A DNA stretch of 64,000 nucleotides from Amblyomma americanum (taxonomy: Eukaryota > Arthropoda > Arachnida > Ixodida > Ixodidae), in assembly GCF_052857255.1 (NCBI RefSeq), contig NC_135505.1:61423149-61487148 (forward strand). Direction: 5' to 3'. The position numbers were made by a program, and so were the translations under genes. How positions within the stretch are numbered: the first letter of the stretch is position 1; each line of letters starts with the position of its first letter. Of this stretch, positions 22,501-34,122 are shown one piece after another. The notes under the pieces were generated by a model that was given only the letters and a program-made list of their open reading frames with translations, did not search any database and had not been told where the DNA came from.

Positions 22501-22884
22501 GGCTTGCATAAGCAACTGCTCAGACAACTGTACTTTCATAAGCTTTGTTCCTGCCTACTCGACTGGTTTGAAATTCATGGTATGACGTCTGAGCGCTAGA
22601 TCCCAGAGCTCGCAAGGCGCTTGCAGTCCGAAGAGGAACGACTTTTCCTGTTGCTTGCAAATTGTTATGTTCGCAGTTCTCTCGCACTTTTCATATTATA
22701 AAATTAATTCTTGATGGTGCTTTCGTTTCTCGTCACAGAAAGCGCTACGTTCGCCTTTGTAACAGTGTTACTCTGTTCGAAAATTGATATTTGACACTGT
22801 TACTGTCCATGGATACATTCTTTGATGTTATATGTTCTCTTGCTGTCTTGTTAAGGAAGTGATGTTCTCGTTGCTTTTGGGCTT
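22501..22884. other. Unassigned spacer
   Basis: Nothing recognisable lies between the gypsy fragment and the tandem duplication. Confidence 0.4.
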
Positions 22885-24160
22885 AAATAGAAGAGTACTG
22901 CAGGAGTCTGACCACATTGTAGTAGTTCTATCTCAGGTGCGACAGATTACGGTCAAATAAATCGATGGAGGTTATCACAAGAGACAGTATGAATTTTTAG
23001 TTGTTTGGGCTTGTCCAGTACAAATCCTGTCAGTACTGCTTATTTTCTATGATCATAATGTCAAGCCTTTTGTTCAAATTTTTTATTCTTAAGGTGTAAA
23101 TTTTTTATTAAGGTGTTTTCGGTCTGCCTGCGCAAATATAGCTAATAGGTGTACTTCGCTGTCAAATTTCACAGTGATGCATGCCGCAGGCCTTTGTGTT
23201 GATTGACCTTGTTTTAAATGTAGCTTTTTCTTTGGGGCAGTGAACACTTACCTGAGTTTCTTCGGTGTTCGAGCTTCTGACAAAGGCAGTAACAAGGATA
23301 AGGCTTTGATTATCAATAAATAACAAAGCGGAGCTGAGTGTAGTAGGTAAAGTAAAAATTTTATTTTTAATTTTCTTATTAACTTGGTAGCAGGGAAATC
23401 GTTGCAAACTTTTTTGGTTTATGGTTTAAGGGGATTTAACGTCCCAAGCAACTCAGGCTATGATGTACGCCGTGGTGAAGTGGTCCGGAAATGTCAACCA
23501 TCTGGGGTTCTTTAACGTGCACTTACATGGCACAGCACAGGAGCCTCCAGAATTACGCCTTCATCGAACTTCGACCGCCCCGGCGGGGATTGAACCCGCG
23601 GCTTTCGGCTCACTAGCCGAGCGCCATAACCATAAAATAATAGAGTTCTACGGGAGTCATTCAGCGCATTGTTGTGGTTGCTATCACGGACGCTGCAGAT
23701 TCCCGTCAAATAAATTGACGGAGGGCAATGCCTGCGGTTCAAGTTGACAACTCTTCAGTTCGCTATTGCAAGTGGCAGTATGAATTTTGAGTTTTTGGGC
23801 TCCTTGTTCAATAAAATTCCTGTCAGTACTGCTTCTTGTCTCTGATGGGAATGTGAAAACTTGTGTTCAATTTTTTCATTCTTAAGGTGTTCTCGGTCTT
23901 CCTGCGCAAATATAGCTAATGTGTGCACTTCGCTGTGATGCACGCCGTATGCTTTTGTGTTGTTTGACCTTATTTTTAATACTGCTTTTTCTTTTTGGCC
24001 GTGTACACTTACTGGAGTTTGGTCGGTGTTCGAGCTTCTGATTAAGACTGTAGCAAGCATAAAGCTTTGATTCTCAAAAATACAAAAGCGGATGTCAGTA
24101 TCGTAGCCAAATTAATCATTTTATTTTCAATTCCTTATTAAAGCTAGCAGCAGCAAAAAC
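22885..24160 (+). repeat. Tandem duplication of about 0.5 kb
   Basis: Unit 1 (about 22885-23415) and unit 2 (about 23636-24160) align along their length. Shared words include CTGCGCAAATATAGCTAAT, CGGTGTTCGAGCTTCTGA, CCTGTCAGTACTGCTT and GACAGTATGAATTTT or a close variant. They differ at many positions and by small indels, so the duplication is old. The SINE at 23420-23633 lies exactly between the units. No protein is encoded in either unit. Confidence 0.75.
23420..23633 (-). repeat. tRNA-derived SINE (minus strand)
   Basis: Read on the minus strand, the element has the tRNA-like head with B box GGTTCAATCCC (23587-23597), then the body words TGCACGTTAAAGAACCCC and GGACGTTAAATCCCC, as in the plus-strand SINE at 34704. 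The first bases of the head, including most of the A box, are absent. It sits between the two units of the 0.5-kb tandem duplication. Confidence 0.85.
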
Positions 24161-25220
24161 ACGCCCGACACGATGCCCGACACGATGGCCCATCGCCGAA
24201 AAACTATCGCTGGACCTCTGAGTATAACGGCAGTTAAACTCTGCATAACCTTTTCAGGTTTTCTTGCCGCATTCGCGGTTGGATTTGGAACAGAACTGTC
24301 TTCACCCTTTTTTTGCCGGCATTTTTCTCTTCCCCGCATCTGTGCATCTTAACTGGAGCGCGTTGGTTTGTGGCCTCATGCAGCTGTGCTCACAGATGGC
24401 TTTCGCTCTCAGAGCCTTCGATGTTTCGTGAGGGCACCTTCCTTAGGCGAAGTTTTTCACGTCTGGCCATTGAGAAGTTCCACATGTTGGGGGTTTCGCC
24501 GAATGCATTTGTTGTTTATTTTGTCTTGTTTTGTTTTTTGTTGTTTTTGCTCTTTTTGATCATTCCCCCCCCCCCCCCCATGCAGTGATGTTCTTTGCCG
24601 CACTACCCGTTTCGCGCCTCGCTCTACGAAACAAAATGCAAAGTATAAAGTCAGCCCCCGTCTACGTTTCCGCATGTCCTATCTCCTCCACACTGTATCT
24701 CTTTGGGAGCTCTAGCTCGAGTGACCGCGCACAGTTCCTGTAGATCGCCTTTCTTTACTACGTGGACACGGCGGCGGGAGAAACGCGAGCCGGATACTTT
24801 GCTTTGGAACAGGTCAGTGCCTGCGACCCGTGTGAGGTAAGCAACGGATGTGGCCGGAAAACGAGCCTCCAGACGGCGCCTGATGCGTTGAGTGCGGTAA
24901 CGGTGGCCGCGAAGATGGTCGAACCAAGCTCACTGCATTCGCGACACCACACAAGCCCGACAGCAAGCATCTGCTGCCCGGCGTCGCATGTTGCGACCGA
25001 ACGTAGCCACTCCGAAGATAAATTCACCCCGCTCTGTCGAACTCGGTTTATCTCCGTATGGTTAGATCTCTTTACCTCTTTACCTCTCTTGTTGTACTTT
25101 AGTACTGCTTCGTTCAACCGGGGAACATTGTGTACGTTTATGCATTTTTTATCAATACGCCATCATTATCCGTCTCTAAACTCCACAATACTGAATCTTT
25201 TGTCTCATCTATGCAATGTT
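24161..25220. other. Unassigned region
   Basis: There is a 12-C run at 24567-24580 and overlapping frames of 119 and 158 codons around 24760-25238 on opposite strands, with no domain. I do not support either as a gene. Confidence 0.4.
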
Positions 25221-25225
25221 GTAAT

Positions 25226-25768
25226 AATAAAGCTGTAAGTTGGGCTAGTTGGTGCGGGCCCATGGCGAACAAAACTTTCCTGCGCTCAAAGGACAAAGAC
25301 AAACACGCAAAAGGCACGGTATGGACGCACTCTCAGGTGATTTTGTTCGGACATATGTGACGAATATATACAAGAGGCCAAAGAAGTCCACATAAAAACA
25401 TAGCGGCTTCGACAACAGCAATCAAAACGGTGACGCTGCCGTAACAATTCACGTGTGGTCCAGGTAGGAAAATAGACAGTCTTCAAGTGAAATACAAGCC
25501 ACCTCATGCACATATCAGCTCTTTCATTGACAAAATAAGCCTCCTTGATTTCTCGTGTTAGGCGAACCTTATGGCCAAAAAGTATGTCATTGCATAAAAC
25601 CGATGGATGGCACCGGCACCCTTGTTTTTTGTGCTTGTTTTTCCGTTCTTTGCACTCCCTCAAATGCGCCACAACATGTGAATAGGGCCCGTCAGATAAG
25701 TCTAAGTCCCCTAAATGATCCTTCACACAAACATTGATACAATGGTCCAACAACATTAACCTTCCCAC
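25226..25768 (-). mobile_element. Penelope-like element, 3' part with endonuclease remnant
   Basis: The minus-strand frame (25768-25286, 160 codons) has the pattern of the region around and after the Penelope GIY-YIG domain: DLSDGPYSHVVAHLRECK, then HKVRLTREIKEAYFVNE. The last part continues into a 3' tail ending near GGGCTAGTTGGTGCG (about 25240). The GIY-YIG catalytic start and the RT are absent. This family differs in sequence from the Penelope copies at 58.7-64 kb. Confidence 0.65.
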
Positions 25769-26076
25769 ATATTTAGAGGGAGGGAGGGTATGTGGTTATT
25801 TTGGCTTTTCGTGTACTGTATCCCTCGTGCATCATCATGAGCCTGACTACACCCACAGCAGCGCAAAGGCTTCTCCCATGTCTCTCCAATTAACCGTGTC
25901 CTACTGCCATCTGATCCCCGCAAACTTCATAATCGCCCACATTTCAGCCGTTCCCTGCTGCGCTTGGCTTCTCTTGGAATCCACTGCGTTACCACTAAGT
26001 ACCAGCGATTATCATGCCTTCGCATTATACACCCTGCCCAAGACCATTTATTCCTCTTGATTTTCTACTAGGAGGT

Positions 26077-26240
26077 TGTAGCGCCCCTAGAGCCGCGCTC
26101 GGCTCGCAGGCTATGGAACGCAGCGCCGGACCACAAAGAGGAAGTTGGACAATTAAGGCCGCCGCAGCGCGAGCAGCGCAAATGAACAGTTCGAAACTCA
26201 ACGGTATCGGAGCTGGTTGTTCCTCGCCTTAGCACCAACA
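26077..26240 (+). repeat. 5' LTR of the CsRn1-like gypsy element
   Basis: It begins TGTAGCGCCCC and shares GCCGCGCTCGGCTCGCAGGC and GCAGCGCGAGCAGCGCAAAT with the 3' LTR at 33488. It ends in CAACA before a primer-binding-like TTGGCGACCCGG at 26242. Confidence 0.7.
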
Positions 26241-27065
26241 GATTGGCGACCCGGCTTCGAACACGCAACCCCATCTTCTTCCATGGATTCCGCTGGCTCT
26301 TCCGCCCTGCCTGCCGGCGGCGGCAGACCTCCGAACGCTCAGCCTCTTGGTGTTTCGGTGGTCGCGATCCAGCCAGTCAGCGTTCCGCCTTATTGGCCCA
26401 ATAGGCCCCGTGCTTGGCTCCTGCAGGTTGAGACGCATTTCCAGCTGCGACGTATCACCAGCCAGGAGACCAAGTTCCTCCACCTCGTGTCGCCCTTGCC
26501 TCGTGACGTCGCTGAGGACTTAGTGGACGTCATCAGCGCGCCGGACTCTACTCGACGCTTCGACACGTTGAAGGCAGCTATCATCGACCGCAAGTCAGCG
26601 TCCGAGCGGAGCAAACTCCAGCAGCTCCGCAGCGCTACAGAGCTTGGTGACAGCCGCCCTTCGCATCTCTTCCGTCGCATGCACCAGCTTCTGGGAAACT
26701 CCGCTGCTCAGCACGACCCACTTCTGCGTGAGTTGTTGCATCTGTGTCTTTCCCAACACATGGTCCCCATCCTCGCAGTTGCGGGTGGTGCTTCATTAAA
26801 CAAGCTCGCTGAACTCGCTGACCGTGTTGCGGACTACTCACGGCTCCTCAACGTCAACTCTGTGGCCAGTCCGCCTCCAACTACTGCCCCAGACTCGCAG
26901 CTTGCCAGCATCGAATGTCGGCTTGATGATTTTGCCAGGCGGCTCGATGTCCTAGCGCGTTTGCCGCGCCGTTCCCCACCGAGGTTCAGGCCCCACCGCC
27001 GCTCCCCGGAATCCCAACCATCCGACGTGCAGCCAGCCATCATGTCCTCGGCTGTCTGCTGGTAG
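26217..27065 (+). pseudogene. Gag of the CsRn1-like gypsy element
   Basis: 282 codons are open; the element's own start is probably the ATG at about 26283 (MDSAGSSALPAGGG). The capsid part reads PPYWPNRPRAWLLQVETHF, then TKFLHLVSPLPRDVAEDLVD and SHLFRRMHQLLG, as in DUF7041-type gag. It ends soon after an arginine-rich segment. A zinc knuckle is not seen. The rest of the polyprotein is broken, so it cannot function with its own pol. Confidence 0.75.
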
Positions 27066-27980
27066 CACCGTATTTTCGGCAGTTCTGCCCGCGAATGCAC
27101 ACACCCGTGCTCCTTGTCGGGAAACGCTGCGACCAGCCACTGACGACAATGCCGGCCGCCTCTTTTACGTCTCGGACAAGATTACTGGCACTCGTTTCCT
27201 GGTCGACAGGTGAGCACAATTCAGCGTCATAGCGGCCTCTTGGGCAGATCGCCGTCGCAACGAACAGACCTCCCCGCTCCAAGCGATCAACAACTCGGCC
27301 ATTCGCACGTACGGCCCACGGTCCCTGACGCTTAACCTCGAATTGCGCCGCATGTCTCGCTGGATCTTCATTATTGCTGACGTCTCGCAAGCTGTTCTCG
27401 GCGAGGACTTCCTCAGTCTCTTCAAGCTATCCTTCGACATGCATGCTCATCGCCTCATACAGCTCAGCACGCACCTCTTCGTCAATAGCGTACTCTCCAC
27501 CACTGCGGCGATGCAGCTTCGCGCTCTCGTCCCTGTTTCGCGTATGCGACAGTTATGGCTGATTTTCCCAATCTCATAAAGCCGCATACCAGACAGTCAC
27601 CGGTGAAGCACTCGATCACTCAGCGCATCGCGACTTCGGGACCTCCGGTGTTTGCTCGCCCTCGCCGTTTGTCTGGAGAATGCCTCGCTATCGCTCGCCG
27701 TGAGTTCCAACAAATGCTGGAACTCAGAATAGTACGCCCTTCCTCCAGCAACTGGCATCGCCACTTCAAGTGGTGCCAAAGGAAGATATGGGCGACTGGA
27801 GACCATGTGGAGATTACCGCGCCCTCAAAGCTCACAATTCACCAGACCGATATCCACTTCCTCACATACAGGACTTCGCATCAAATCTGGCTGGGTGCAC
27901 GATGTTCTCAAAAATTGACTTAGTGAAGGCTTATCATCAAATTCCTGTGGAGCCGGCTGATATTCCGAAGACGACCCTTA
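27065..27980 (+). pseudogene. Protease and N-terminal RT of the CsRn1-like gypsy element
   Basis: Around 27195 the protease active site is expected. The frame gives LVD, then arginine and a stop, then AQFSVIAASWADRR, so the DTG triad is destroyed. RT begins near 27590 and shifts frame near 27770. It continues as [20 protein letters not shown] and [16 protein letters not shown], stopping at PKTTL, where the Harbinger-like transposon enters at 27981. Confidence 0.8.
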
Positions 27981-28164
27981 AGGTGGGTTCAGACGAACGG
28001 ACCGGATCGCGGATGGTCAGTGCGGTTATCGCGAAACATGACCAAGCATCCGCCAGTCGGTCCGGACGTCGAGCATTCGCACGAATGCAGCGGACAATCC
28101 GCGCGTCCGCTCTCCCGCAGCATGCTTGCGCGGCTCCGAAAACTCTGCGACCGAGAGTTTCAAC

Positions 28165-28300
28165 ATGGACGCCGAGCGAAAACGTCGTCTCGCTGCGCTG
28201 GTTGCAGCCACTGAAGTGTCTGAGGACGACAAGGAAGCCTTTGCGGCTAGAAAGCGGGTATGTTGGACAAGGCCGTGGTTGGAAAATAGCACGAGTAAAA
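28165..28300 (+). pseudogene. N-terminal piece of a Harbinger-type transposase
   Basis: It starts [18 protein letters not shown] and reads through FAARKR to RPWLEN. The arginine-rich start followed by an RPWL-type motif is how many HARBI1-like nucleases begin. A GTATGT after the arginine block could be an intron donor. The catalytic DDE part is absent. Confidence 0.5.
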
Positions 28301-28788
28301 ACGCCACTTGCCAGCGCAAACTACGTCGGTGGCCCGGCCGCTGTTCGTCGCTCTCCATTTTTTACGTTCACTTCGATACGTCCGGCGCTTATTTCCAAAC
28401 AGCGCCTCCAAGAATCCTGCGTAGGGAATCGTAACAAAGTATAATGCATCGCAAGCGCAAGTTCGAGAGCCCACTTTGCTACAAAGATTCAGTAAAATTT
28501 AAAAAAAAAACATTACGTACCGCTCGTGTACATGCGCACACGCTCAGACGCACAGTAACGACGCAGTGCAGCAAATGTGGAGTGAACAACGCAGGGGAAG
28601 AAACACGCAACGGAGGGAACACAATGTTGCATCGAGCTGCAAATACGGCGAAAAGCGCGCCGAAACGAAAGGCGCCAGCACCGAGCAGAGCCGACGTCAT
28701 TTCGTATGCCTAGCCAGACGAGCGCTCGAGCCAACGTTGACTGAACTAGAAGCAAAAAAGAGCAAAACAATCCCGGTCCGCCGCCAAG

Positions 28789-31129
28789 CCCATACAAAAA
28801 TGTCCTATGGCCGGCTATAGAATTTTGGCCCAAATAGCTATAGACCTTTCCTATTTCTGTCTATGGACCTCCTTCACCCCGCGACGTCACGAAGATGCGG
28901 TGGCGCTGATGTTAGCAGCGACTTTCGCATGGTAGGCAAAACAGGTTCCGCTTGCCCGTGCCTACCGCAGCTGCCGCAGCTACCGGCGGCTGCTTCAAGC
29001 CTGTGCACTGCAGAAGCAGCATGTATTGACCAGCTGCGTCACTGCTGGATCCGCGTAGTAGCATAAAAAATATTAAATTGGCCTCGATAGGTTTCTCGCG
29101 CATAAATTCCGCATTCGGAAACTGGCTAACAGGCATTGGGCCACGGTTGTAAAGCGCGAAGTCTGGGAGTCGATAGGCACTGCCACTCAATGCACTTAAT
29201 AGCATGCAAGTTACTGCTTTCATTCACCTGAACTTCAGGATAGTAGGCTGATAATTGATCAAGGAAAAAAAAGACATATGTAGCTGCACACGTACTTATC
29301 ACCTTGAGCCGGAGTGCACGGGGCGCCGACAGGTTCACTCGCCCCCAAGGAATGCGTTTTTTTTGTTAATAGCACACCATGTTTTAATGGTGCGTTTTAT
29401 GACATTTAATATTTACTTGAAACTGTTTCTTGATATGACGACGTAATTATTTCATTCGAGTAGAAAGAAGTCTGGTAAGTTGTGTCAATCTTGCGCGGTC
29501 GCGTTGGTGTGCTTAGAATAGCGTACCTTAAGTGCGCTAAACGCCATATGCTTTTTCATTGCATCATTAATGTGTCATGTTTCATGAGGTAGTGCATGAT
29601 AGCGAAGCTTGTTTGGAAAGAAGCAGCGGCAGGCGTGCTACTAACAGACATGTGACGAGATTGAGAGGGGACGCGGCAATAAAAAGTGTTTTCGTTATTC
29701 ATGCATGCGATATGTAACTAAACTTGGTGCAAATATGAAATTCCTACGCTAGTTTCAGTAATTCCATTTATTTATAGCTATACGTGGTGCAGTTCTGGGT
29801 AATTATATTTAACACCGTCGTCAAGTCCCCCCAAGGTCTCAAATAATTGAGTAGATAGTGCGCAGTTTTTTTTATGCCAGCATGTACATAAAGCCCTGTT
29901 CTGTACGATGACGCGATTAGTTCTTTTAATATATGATCAGTACTTATGCATGCATAGTTACATGAAAACGTTTCTTACAAGAAATAACTAACACAGTACT
30001 GCACGTGTAGGGAAAAAAATCGAGAGATTTATTACGCTCCTCAACGTCTCAGGAATAGTTTGCGACAAATGGAATCATTTGATTTTCATGCCAATTACGA
30101 AGGTGAGTGATCCAGTCGCAGAAAATGTGAGAGGTCACAAAACGAACCTTAAAGTTTATTCCCTCGTTTATGGCATCTTCGCTTTCGCTTTGGTCAAAGA
30201 AATGCGGCACTGAAATCAAAGAAATTACCTCACAATTTTTGACGACCACACTTCTAAAAAGCGTAATTTATAAATTTATACTCAATATTTTGCTATAATT
30301 TTTCGTCACGAAACTAGACTTCAGGGCTAGGAAAGAAAATAATTCTAGAAATCAAAAATTTTCACCAAATCGACCAGCTTAACAAGACGACAAGTCGGCC
30401 TGGCTGGTGTGTGGTCATGCGGCTAAAAACAGCGCTAAGCGAGACAGGAGATCAGGGACACGACTCTGTCCCCACTTTTCGCACAGCGCGTCACGTCCGT
30501 ATGTCAGCAGACGATGAGCGCATGTCTGCTCCGACGAAACAAGGCCAGCACTTCCCCTCACTATTGTCCCGAAGTAAAATCATTCCGGCTAGTGCAGAGT
30601 GTCAAAACTTGTTTTATTCAATGCCTAGCGCATAAATAAACGGTAGGAACGCTTTCTACATGTTTACTACTAACCATATATACAATACAGTGGCAAACTA
30701 TTTCTCTTTATAGGCCGCACGTGGCCAATGCGAGCTCGTGTACTTCGAAAAAATACTAAGTTGGAAGCATCAACCATTGCTATGATTCGCAGAAACTGGA
30801 AACGCGCCTACAAGCCTTGAAAACCCGCGCTCAACACCTATCCGCGACGCCACTCCCAGACCTTTTGCCTTCCACGAGCTCGCTAGCGACTGCAGCGCCA
30901 CCTCGTTTGTTTACAAACATGCAGGAGGTCTATAGCTGTATATACAGGCTGATATATTTTTCTATAGAGAGCTTAAGGCAGTTGTATGGTTCCAAAGCTA
31001 TAGCTTTAGTGGCATAGATTTTTCAATGGCTGTCAATAAGCACCTCTGTGGGTGCCTACAGACGTTCATAAAAGGCCATAGGCCGACATAGCTTTTTCCA
31101 CAGGCGACTATAGGACGTTTTTGTATGGG
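28789..31129. mobile_element. Non-coding TIR element nested in the Harbinger-like transposon
   Basis: Both ends read inward CCCATACAAAAA, then (T/C)GTCCTAT(G/A)G, giving about 25 bp of terminal inverted repeat with 4 mismatches (28789-28813 and 31105-31129). The 2.3-kb interior has no recognisable transposase. It shows repeated CTATAG-type words near both ends and is AT-rich in the middle (29.4-30.4 kb). The target duplication is unclear: AG or AGCCC are possible. The superfamily is not assigned. Confidence 0.65.
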
Positions 31130-31297
31130 AGCCCGCGGACTGACAAAGGCGCTCGCCCTTTTCACTCGGTCCGCGGTCCGGGCACGGAAAAGTCCGCGCT
31201 GCCCGCTCAAGGTCGCTCAGAGCAGTGACGTTCACGTCACGTGGCACACGGACGCGCCGTACCATCCGCGATCCTGTCCGCTCGTCTTAACTCACCT

Positions 31298-32280
31298 TTA
31301 CCACACCGTCCGGCCTCTTTGAGTATGTGCGGATGCCTTTTGGCTTGCGCAACGCCGCCCAGACTTTTCAGGGAGCTATCAATGAGGTAACGCGAGGCCT
31401 CGACTTCGTGTTCGCTTACATCGATGATCTCCTCGTAGCAAGTTCATCCGGTACTGAGCATGAAGCCCATCTGCGCGGCCTCTTCCACCGACTGGATGAG
31501 TATTGGCTCGTCATCAACCCGAACAAGTGCCTCTTTGGCGTAGCTACAATAGAGTTCCTCGGCCGCCTTGTCACTCCACAGGGCATTCGGCCTCTCGAAA
31601 GCAGTCAAAGCCATTCAAGATTTTCCCGCCCCCACGTCACTCAAAAAGCACAGAGAATTCTTGGGCCTCCTAAACTTTCATCGCCGCTTTCTCCCGAAGT
31701 GCGCCGCTTTTCTGAAGCCTCTGACTGATTTTTTGGCTACGCTGCGCCATTTGAGTGGACTTAGCACGCTGCTGCTGCATTTGCTGCTGCCAAGAACGTG
31801 CTCATACATCCAGTACCTGATGCTCTACCGCGCCTCGTCACCGACGCCTCGAGCACTGCCGTCGGCGCAGTTCTCGAGCAGCACGTCTCTAGTTGGCAGC
31901 CCTTCGGTTTTTTCTCCCAAAAGCTGAAGCCACCTGAGACTAAATACACCTTCGGTCGAGAATTGCTCGCTGTGTACCTCGCCGTCCAGCACTTTCGCCA
32001 CTTCCTGAAGGGCCGGGACTTTCACGTCATCACGGACCAGAAGTCCTTGACGTTTGCCTTCCAAAGGAGCCACAGCACCTACACCGCACGTGAGGTCCGC
32101 CAACTGTGTTTGATCTCCGAGTTTACAGTGGATCTCCATCACGTCCATTACCCGGAGAATGCTGCTGCTGATGCGCTTTCCCGTGTTAGTGCCATGACGT
32201 CCGAATCACCAGTGGACATGGAGGAGCTACTGGCTGCACAGCGCAATTATCCAGAGCCGCAACGTCTTCGCTCCTCATAA
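31298..32280 (+). pseudogene. RT and RNase H of the CsRn1-like gypsy element, after the transposon
   Basis: RT resumes with GLFEYVRMPFGLRNAAQTF and the intact catalytic FAYIDDLLVAS, then FLGRLVTPQGI. A frameshift near 31590 is followed by FLGLLNFHRRFLPKCAAF. A second shift near 31790 leads into RNase H: VTDASSTAVGAVLEQ, then KYTFGRELLAVYLAVQHF and ITDQKSLTFAF, ending in NAAADALSR. The frame stops at 32280. Confidence 0.85.
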
Positions 32281-33487
32281 ACGTCCCTGTCCTTCGCCGA
32301 CTGTCTACTGCCGTTTTCCTCCCATGTTTATTACGTGCGAGACATCCCTGGCGTCTCGCGCCCCCTACGTACCTTTGGCTTTCCGTCGCACCATTTTTGA
32401 AAAACTGCACCGCCTGAGCCACCCTGGTATTCGTGCAACCCAAAAGCTGATCACATCTCGTTTCCTTTGGCCAAGATCAATGCCGACGTCCGCCACTGGG
32501 CACGAATCTGCTTTCACTGCCAGCGCGTCAAAGTTAATCGGCACACCGTCAGGCCTGCCTCTCCTTTTCGGCCGCCTGATGCACGGTTTTCGCACGTTCA
32601 CATAGACATTTTGGACCACTCCCGTTATCACGTGGTGCCTATTATCTCCTCACCTGTGTGGACCGTTTCACCCGCTGGCCCGAGGCGTTGCCCATTGCTG
32701 ACACTGCAGCCGAGACCGTTGCTTCGGCCTTCATGGCCAGCTAGGTCTCCCGTTTCGGCTGCCCGTCTGTCGTCTCCACCGACCGCGGCCGCCAGTTTCA
32801 ATCGGCTCTGTTTACTGCTCTTGCCAATATTCTGGGCGTTCGCCACATCCATACGACCGCCTATTATCCTTCGGCCAATGGCATAGTGGAACGTCTACAT
32901 CGACAACTGAAGGCTGCCCTTACCACTTATCAGCCAAGGGAACGCTGGTCCGACCACCTTCCCCTCGTCCTCTTGGGCATTCGCTCGGCACTGAAGTCTT
33001 AGCTCGGCAGCTCTTCTGCTGCGCTAGGCTACGACGTTCCCCCGCGTCTCCGCGGGGAATTCTCTCCTTCCTCCCCTCCGTTAATTCATGACGCTTCCAA
33101 CAACATCCGGCACCTACGCAACACATTTCGCCGCATTACTCCGGTCACCCATGCAGCCCGTCACCCTCAGTCCGTGTTCGTCAGCCAGGACCTGACCTCC
33201 TGCACCCAGGTCTTCACCCGCCATGACCAAGTCCGTCCACCCCTCACGCCAGCCTACTATGGACCATTTCGCGTCCTCCATCGTGCGCAGAAGACCTTCA
33301 CGTTAGACGTCAACGGCCGAAAAGACGTCGTCGCTGGTGACCGAATCAAACCAGCCTACATTGCCACTCATCTGCCCGTCGGCCCTACACTCGCTCTCGC
33401 TTCGAATGCGCCACCATTGTGCGCAGGGTACTCCAAGCACATCCGCTCGGCGAATCCTGTGGCTTCGCTCTATGGGAAGGGGAGCCC
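32281..33487 (+). pseudogene. Integrase of the CsRn1-like gypsy element
   Basis: The zinc region is recognisable but frame-broken (32400-32530). The core shows VDRFTRWPEA, then STDRGRQFQSALF and NGIVERLHRQLK, so the D-D-E positions can be traced across a TAG near 32742 and another stop near 32999. The C-terminal part (33174-33420, YYGPFRVLHRAQKTFTLDV) is typical of gypsy integrase ends. It is not expressible as one protein. Confidence 0.8.
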
Positions 33488-33642
33488 TGGAGCGCCCCTC
33501 GCGCCGCGCTCGGCTCGCAGGCCATGGCACGCAACGCCGGAGAAGAAAGAGGAAGTTGGGCTCGACCGCCGCAGCGCGAGCAGCGCAAATAAACAGTTCG
33601 AACCTTAACGCTGTCGGGGCTGGTACTCCGATAAGCTCCGAT
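33488..33642 (+). repeat. 3' LTR of the CsRn1-like gypsy element
   Basis: It begins TGGAGCGCCCC after the purine-rich GGGAAGGGGAGCCC and aligns with the 5' LTR up to about 33620. AATAAA lies at about 33588. The last 20 bp do not align well with the 5' LTR, so the right border is set by the resumption of RTE sequence. Confidence 0.65.
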
Positions 33643-34122
33643 AAGGTCATTATCTCGCGTTTGTTCCCTCACTCACTCTGTCCGCTTTCGGTATCTTAAC
33701 GTTACACTTATTCTTCTTTCCATGGCTCGCTGCGTTGTCCTTAAGTTGAATCCTTTTTGTTAGCCTCCACGTTTGTGCCCAGTAGGTGAGTACCGATAAG
33801 GTACAGGTGTTGTGCTCTTTTCCTGTGCGGGATATTGGTAAACTCCCGTCCTTATTCTTCCTGTTATTTCCCTCCCATGATCCGGATCAGCTGCCACTAC
33901 CTGCCCAAAGTGTCCTTTACCACTTCCAGCACCTCGCTGTCAATTCAGAACTGCTGTTCCCTTTCTAGTGTTGAACATTGACATGGTTTTCTGCATGTTA
34001 TTTTTGGACCCACCATTCTGCTCTGCCCGTCTAAATTACTGATCATGACATGCAGTTTACCTCCTGGATGACTCAGCAAGGCAGTGTTAACAAACGAATC
34101 GCAGATTATTTAGGTATTCTCT

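Larger units (their letters stand above)
27981..31297 (+). mobile_element. Harbinger-like DNA transposon, non-autonomous now
   Basis: Inverted ends match over about 40 bp: AGGTGGGTTCAGACGAACGG on the left and, reverse complemented, AGGTGAGTTAAGACGAGCGG on the right, continuing with GGATCGCGGATGGT on both sides. They are flanked by TTA (27978-27980 and 31298-31300), the 3-bp duplication typical of PIF/Harbinger. Removing the element joins the gypsy RT collinearly. Only a short transposase-like start is left (28165-28290). The interior is occupied by a second TIR element at 28789-31129. Confidence 0.85.
26077..33642 (+). mobile_element. Ty3/gypsy element with CsRn1-like gag, inactive, inserted in the RTE
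   Basis: The order is LTR, gag, protease, RT, RNase H, integrase, LTR. The flanks are a likely 5-bp target duplication (GAGGT at 26072-26076 and AAGGT at 33643-33647) inside the minus-strand RTE. LTRs are short (about 160 bp) and diverged, so the insertion is old. Pol is cut at 27980 by a Harbinger-like transposon. Stops and frameshifts are found in protease, RT, RNase H and integrase. The gag N-terminus (PPYWPNRPRAWLLQVETHF) resembles the DUF7041 type found in CsRn1-like gypsy elements. Confidence 0.88.

Noticed and set aside
24762..25238. 158-codon gene
   Set aside because: It is overlapped on the other strand by a 119-codon frame, has no motif and no supporting signals.
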